Below, in pieces: positions 23,814-26,249 of a stretch of DNA of 26,249 nt; the stretch's first letter is position 1, and every line of letters starts with the position of its first letter. This stretch comes from JAWWBN01 sp033720955 (lineage in GTDB: Bacteria > Acidobacteriota > Thermoanaerobaculia > Multivoradales > JAHEKO01). Both the position numbers and the translations under genes were made by a program. The notes under the pieces were generated by a model. The model made no database searches, had not been told where the DNA came from, and saw nothing but the letters and a program-made list of their open reading frames with translations. Location of the stretch: positions 1-26,249 of the forward strand of contig JAWWBN010000027.1 of the NCBI GenBank assembly GCA_033720955.1, in the 5' to 3' direction.

Positions 23814-24035
23814 TCAGCCGTCCAGCAGGTCGTCCAGACGGGCGGCGAGCCGTTCCACCCGCTCCCGCGCCTCGGCGCGCTCGCGCCCCCCGGCAGCGGA
23901 GTCCTTCGGGCCGCCTCCCTCGCCGCTCTCCACCCGCTTGAGGCGGGCTGCCAGCGCGCGGTTCTTGCGCCTCAGGTCGGCGACGGTCCGCGCGGCCTCC
24001 TTGACCCTGGCCTCGAGCTCGTCGAGCGAATCCAT
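23814..24035 (-). CDS. Small coiled-coil protein, ZapB-like candidate
   Basis: 73 residues from ATG 24035 (76 from GTG 24044, which would overlap the pheT end by 8 nt). The ATG is preferred: it lies 1 nt after the pheT stop with GGAG 8 nt upstream. It is almost all charged helix with leucine heptads in two blocks (about 1-37 and 50-73), joined by a Gly/Ser/Asp-rich linker (GEGGGPKDSAAGG). It contains no enzyme motif. A small coiled coil directly upstream of zapA suggests a ZapB-like FtsZ-ring factor (inference from position and coiled-coil nature only). Confidence 0.75.
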   Translation of the reverse strand: MDSLDELEARVKEAARTVADLRRKNRALAARLKRVESGEGGGPKDSAAGGRERAEARERVERLAARLDDLLDG

Positions 24036-24036
24036 C

Positions 24037-26073
24037 TCACTCACTCCAGCCGAAGGCCCGCTCGAGCTCCGCGGCGAGCCGCTCGTGGGTCGCCTGGACC
24101 TCGTCGCGCGTCAACGACCTCTCCTCGGCGTTGTAGAGGAAGCCCAGGGTGGTGTTCACCGCCCCCTCCGGCACCCCTTCGCCGCGGTACCGGTCCTTCA
24201 GGTGGAACCCGACGAGGTGGGGGGTGTCGAAGGCCTCGACGGCGGCGGCGACCTCGGCCCAGGGCACCTCCGCGGAGTGGGTCAGGGTGAGATCAATCGC
24301 GATGCCGGGGAAGCGGGAGGGCAGGACGACCTCGCCCTCGCGCTCGCCGCCGGCCAGGAGCGACGTGGCCAGCTCGGCGCCGAACAGGGGCACCGGGAAA
24401 TCGCCCTCCAGGCGGCCCAGGTGACCCACGGTCTCCCCACCGGCCGTCAACCGCGCCGAGGCGCCGGTCAGGAAGCCGGCGAGCCGGGTGGGCTGCGCGG
24501 CGAGCTCGGCGCCGAACCGCTCCGCCAGGCTCTCGACGATCCCCTTCAGGTCGAAGAGATCGAACTCGGCCGGCCGGTCCCAGGGCGCCGCGGCGTGCCC
24601 CCCCGCCACCACGGCCACGGTCTCGAGCTCCTCGGCGTCGCCTCCCGGGAAGCAGCGCCCGATCTCGTAGAGCCTCACCTCCTGGGCGCCGCGGCGCAGG
24701 TTGAAGCGGGCGCTCTCCACGAGCCCCGGCAGGAGCGACCGGCGCATGACCGACAGCTTCTCGGAGAGCGGGTTGGCGATCTGGAGCGCCTCCCCCGCGC
24801 GCCGTAGGGCCTCGATGGAGTCCTCCTCGGCCGGCGACTGGAAGGCGTAGGTCACCGCCTCCACCAGGCCTAAGCCGGCGAGGTGACGACGCACCGCGTG
24901 CCGCAGCCGGTGCTCGGCGGAGGAGCCCGCATCGGGCTCGCCGAGAGCGGGCAGGGCCGAGGGGATGCCGTCGAAGCCCGTGAGACGGAGCACCTCCTCG
25001 TAGAGGTCCGCCTCCCACACCCGCCCGTCCGGACGCCCGTCGGCGAAGTCGTACCACCGCCAGCCGGGCACGGTGGCCTCGACGACGCCGTCGCCCCTGC
25101 GCTCCACGGCGACGCCCACCGAGGCCAGCGCCGCCGCCACTCCGTCGGCGTCGAAGGGGGCGCCGGCGAAGGCGCTGAGCCGGGAGGCGTCCACGGTGCC
25201 CTTCAGCTCGCGCGGCGGCGTGCCCACCTCGTCCACCGCGCCCGCCAGGACGGTTCCACCCGCCACCTCGGCCAGCAGACGCGCCACCCGGTCGGCCGCC
25301 CAGCGGCAGGCGTCGAAGTCGGCACCGCGTTCGAACCGGTGGCTGGCGTCGGTGTGCATGCCCAGCCTCCCGGCGCCGCGACGGGTGCGACGCGGGTCGA
25401 AGTGGGCGCTCTCGACGAGCACGTCGGTGGAGCCCTCGCCGACCTCGGTCTCCAGGCCGCCCATGATGCCCGCCAGGGCCACCGGCCGCTCGGCGTCGGC
25501 GATCACCAGCACCTCCGGGTCGAGCTCGCGTCGCTCGCCGTCGAGGGTGACCAGGGTCTCCCCTTCCCCGGCGGCGCGCACGACGATCCGGCCGCCGGTG
25601 ACTTTGGCGAAGTCGAAGGCGTGGATGGGCTGACCGGTCTCCCAGAGGACGAAGTTCGTCACGTCCACCACGTTGTTGATGGGCCGCTGGCCGATCGACT
25701 CCAGCCGCCGCGCCAGCCAGGGGGGGCTGGGGCCGACCGTCACGCCACGCACCAGCCGCGCCACGTACCGGCGGCAGTCCCCGTCGGCCAGCTCGACGGC
25801 GACGTGATCGGCGGTCGCCTCGGCGCTCTCGGCGCAGGCGCTCTCCGGCGGCGTCAGCTCCCGGCCGAAGATGGCCGCCACCTCGCGCGCCAGCCCGAAG
25901 TGGCTCATGCAGTCGGGCCGGTTGGTGGTGACGTCCACGTCGAGCAGCAGGTCGTCGCCCCGCTCGGTCATCCCCTCCACGGCGTGGCCGGCCGCCGTGA
26001 GCCCGGCCGCCAGCTCCTCCGCCGACTCCGGCAGCTCCACGTAGTGGGCCAGCCAGTTGCGGGACAGCTCCAT
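24037..26073 (-). CDS. pheT: Phenylalanyl-tRNA synthetase beta subunit, short form
   Basis: 678 residues against about 790-800 in most bacteria. The N-terminal ELSRNWLAHYVELP block is present (residues 2-15). The sequence then jumps from AAGHAVEGM (28-36) almost directly to LDVDVTTNRPDC (44-55), so the roughly 110-residue EMAP-type tRNA-binding OB domain is missing. The remaining order is normal: B3/B4 editing domain (RPINNVVDVTNFVLWETGQPIHAFD, 130-154), B5 domain (about 285-380), catalytic-like core (NPLSEKLSVMRRSLLPGL) and C-terminal FDX-ACB anticodon-binding domain (about 585-676). It forms the alpha2-beta2 enzyme with PheS. The ATG at 26073 is 10 nt after the pheS stop, with AGGAGGGGGAG overlapping it. 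Confidence 0.96.
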   Translation of the reverse strand: MELSRNWLAHYVELPESAEELAAGLTAAGHAVEGMTERGDDLLLDVDVTTNRPDCMSHFGLAREVAAIFGRELTPPESACAESAEATADHVAVELADGDCRRYVARLVRGVTVGPSPPWLARRLESIGQRPINNVVDVTNFVLWETGQPIHAFDFAKVTGGRIVVRAAGEGETLVTLDGERRELDPEVLVIADAERPVALAGIMGGLETEVGEGSTDVLVESAHFDPRRTRRGAGRLGMHTDASHRFERGADFDACRWAADRVARLLAEVAGGTVLAGAVDEVGTPPRELKGTVDASRLSAFAGAPFDADGVAAALASVGVAVERRGDGVVEATVPGWRWYDFADGRPDGRVWEADLYEEVLRLTGFDGIPSALPALGEPDAGSSAEHRLRHAVRRHLAGLGLVEAVTYAFQSPAEEDSIEALRRAGEALQIANPLSEKLSVMRRSLLPGLVESARFNLRRGAQEVRLYEIGRCFPGGDAEELETVAVVAGGHAAAPWDRPAEFDLFDLKGIVESLAERFGAELAAQPTRLAGFLTGASARLTAGGETVGHLGRLEGDFPVPLFGAELATSLLAGGEREGEVVLPSRFPGIAIDLTLTHSAEVPWAEVAAAVEAFDTPHLVGFHLKDRYRGEGVPEGAVNTTLGFLYNAEERSLTRDEVQATHERLAAELERAFGWSE

Positions 26074-26083
26074 CTCCCCCTCC

Positions 26084-26249
26084 TCAGCCCCGGAGCTGGC
26101 GCAGCAGCCGCTGGTCGTTGTCGAAGAGCAGCCGGATGTTGGGGATGCCGTAGCGGATCATCGCCACCCGGTCGACACCGAGGCCGAAGGCGTAGCCGCT
26201 GTACACCTCCGGATCGATGCCGCACTCGCGCAGCACCCGTGGGTCGACC
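26084..26249 (-). CDS. pheS: Phenylalanyl-tRNA synthetase alpha subunit (3' end only)
   Basis: The last 55 codons of pheS, cut by the window edge. It ends with the conserved motif 3 region GYAFGLGVDRVAMIRYGIPN followed by IRLLFDNDQRLLRQLRG and TGA (26086-26084). Motif 3 contributes to ATP binding in class II synthetases. It forms an operon with pheT; the stop lies inside the pheT ribosome-binding region. Confidence 0.97.
   Translation of the reverse strand, partial: VDPRVLRECGIDPEVYSGYAFGLGVDRVAMIRYGIPNIRLLFDNDQRLLRQLRG

Noticed and set aside
1..26249. CRISPR arrays, insertion sequences or attachment sites
   Set aside because: No regularly spaced direct repeats, transposase-like proteins or tRNA-adjacent repeats were seen anywhere in the window.

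Overview
The window is very GC-rich, and almost all codons end in G or C. It carries lipid A and surface-polysaccharide genes, so it looks like a Gram-negative-type bacterium. A core block pheS-pheT-(small coiled-coil ORF)-zapA-6S RNA-rny-ymdB sits beside a glycan locus. That layout, a selenoprotein, RNase Y and high GC would suit an Acidobacteriota (Thermoanaerobaculia-like) or deltaproteobacterial-type genome. This placement is inference, not proof.

Layout. Positions 1-395 hold no convincing gene but contain two perfect tandem hairpins. At 396-737 (minus) a short ArsC/thioredoxin-like gene is interrupted by one in-frame UGA, with a SECIS-like hairpin just downstream. It reads as a complete selenoprotein (motif U-T-S-C) that ordinary gene calling splits into two meaningless ORFs. 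A secreted four-cysteine protein (1020-1613, plus) is divergent from it.

Positions 1616-20799 form a surface-glycan region. A minus operon (1616-4057) encodes a SAM methyltransferase, a GT2 glycosyltransferase and a hexapeptide acetyltransferase. A divergent plus operon (4202-10925) encodes a sugar epimerase/reductase, a Wzx-type flippase and two paralogous GT-C membrane glycosyltransferases with C-terminal beta domains. A minus block (10900-15200) encodes an AlgI-type MBOAT O-acetyltransferase, its AlgJ/AlgX-type partner and a sulfatase-fold lipoprotein that lacks the formylglycine Cys/Ser. Then come an orphan glucose-1-phosphate cytidylyltransferase (rfbF), a PagL-like lipid A deacylase, a cytoplasmic-looking GH38 alpha-mannosidase and a WaaE-like GT2. 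Together they would make sugar nucleotides, assemble and flip lipid-linked glycan, and decorate it (acetyl, methyl, possibly phospho-groups) at the envelope.

Positions 19927-26249 (minus) are the housekeeping block: phenylalanyl-tRNA synthetase (alpha partial; beta lacks the usual N-terminal tRNA-binding OB domain), a ZapB-like coiled-coil ORF, ZapA, 6S RNA, RNase Y and a YmdB-type phosphoesterase. The WaaE-like glycosyltransferase is translationally coupled to the end of it. Many junctions are 1-4 nt GTGA or TGATG overlaps, which indicates tight operons.
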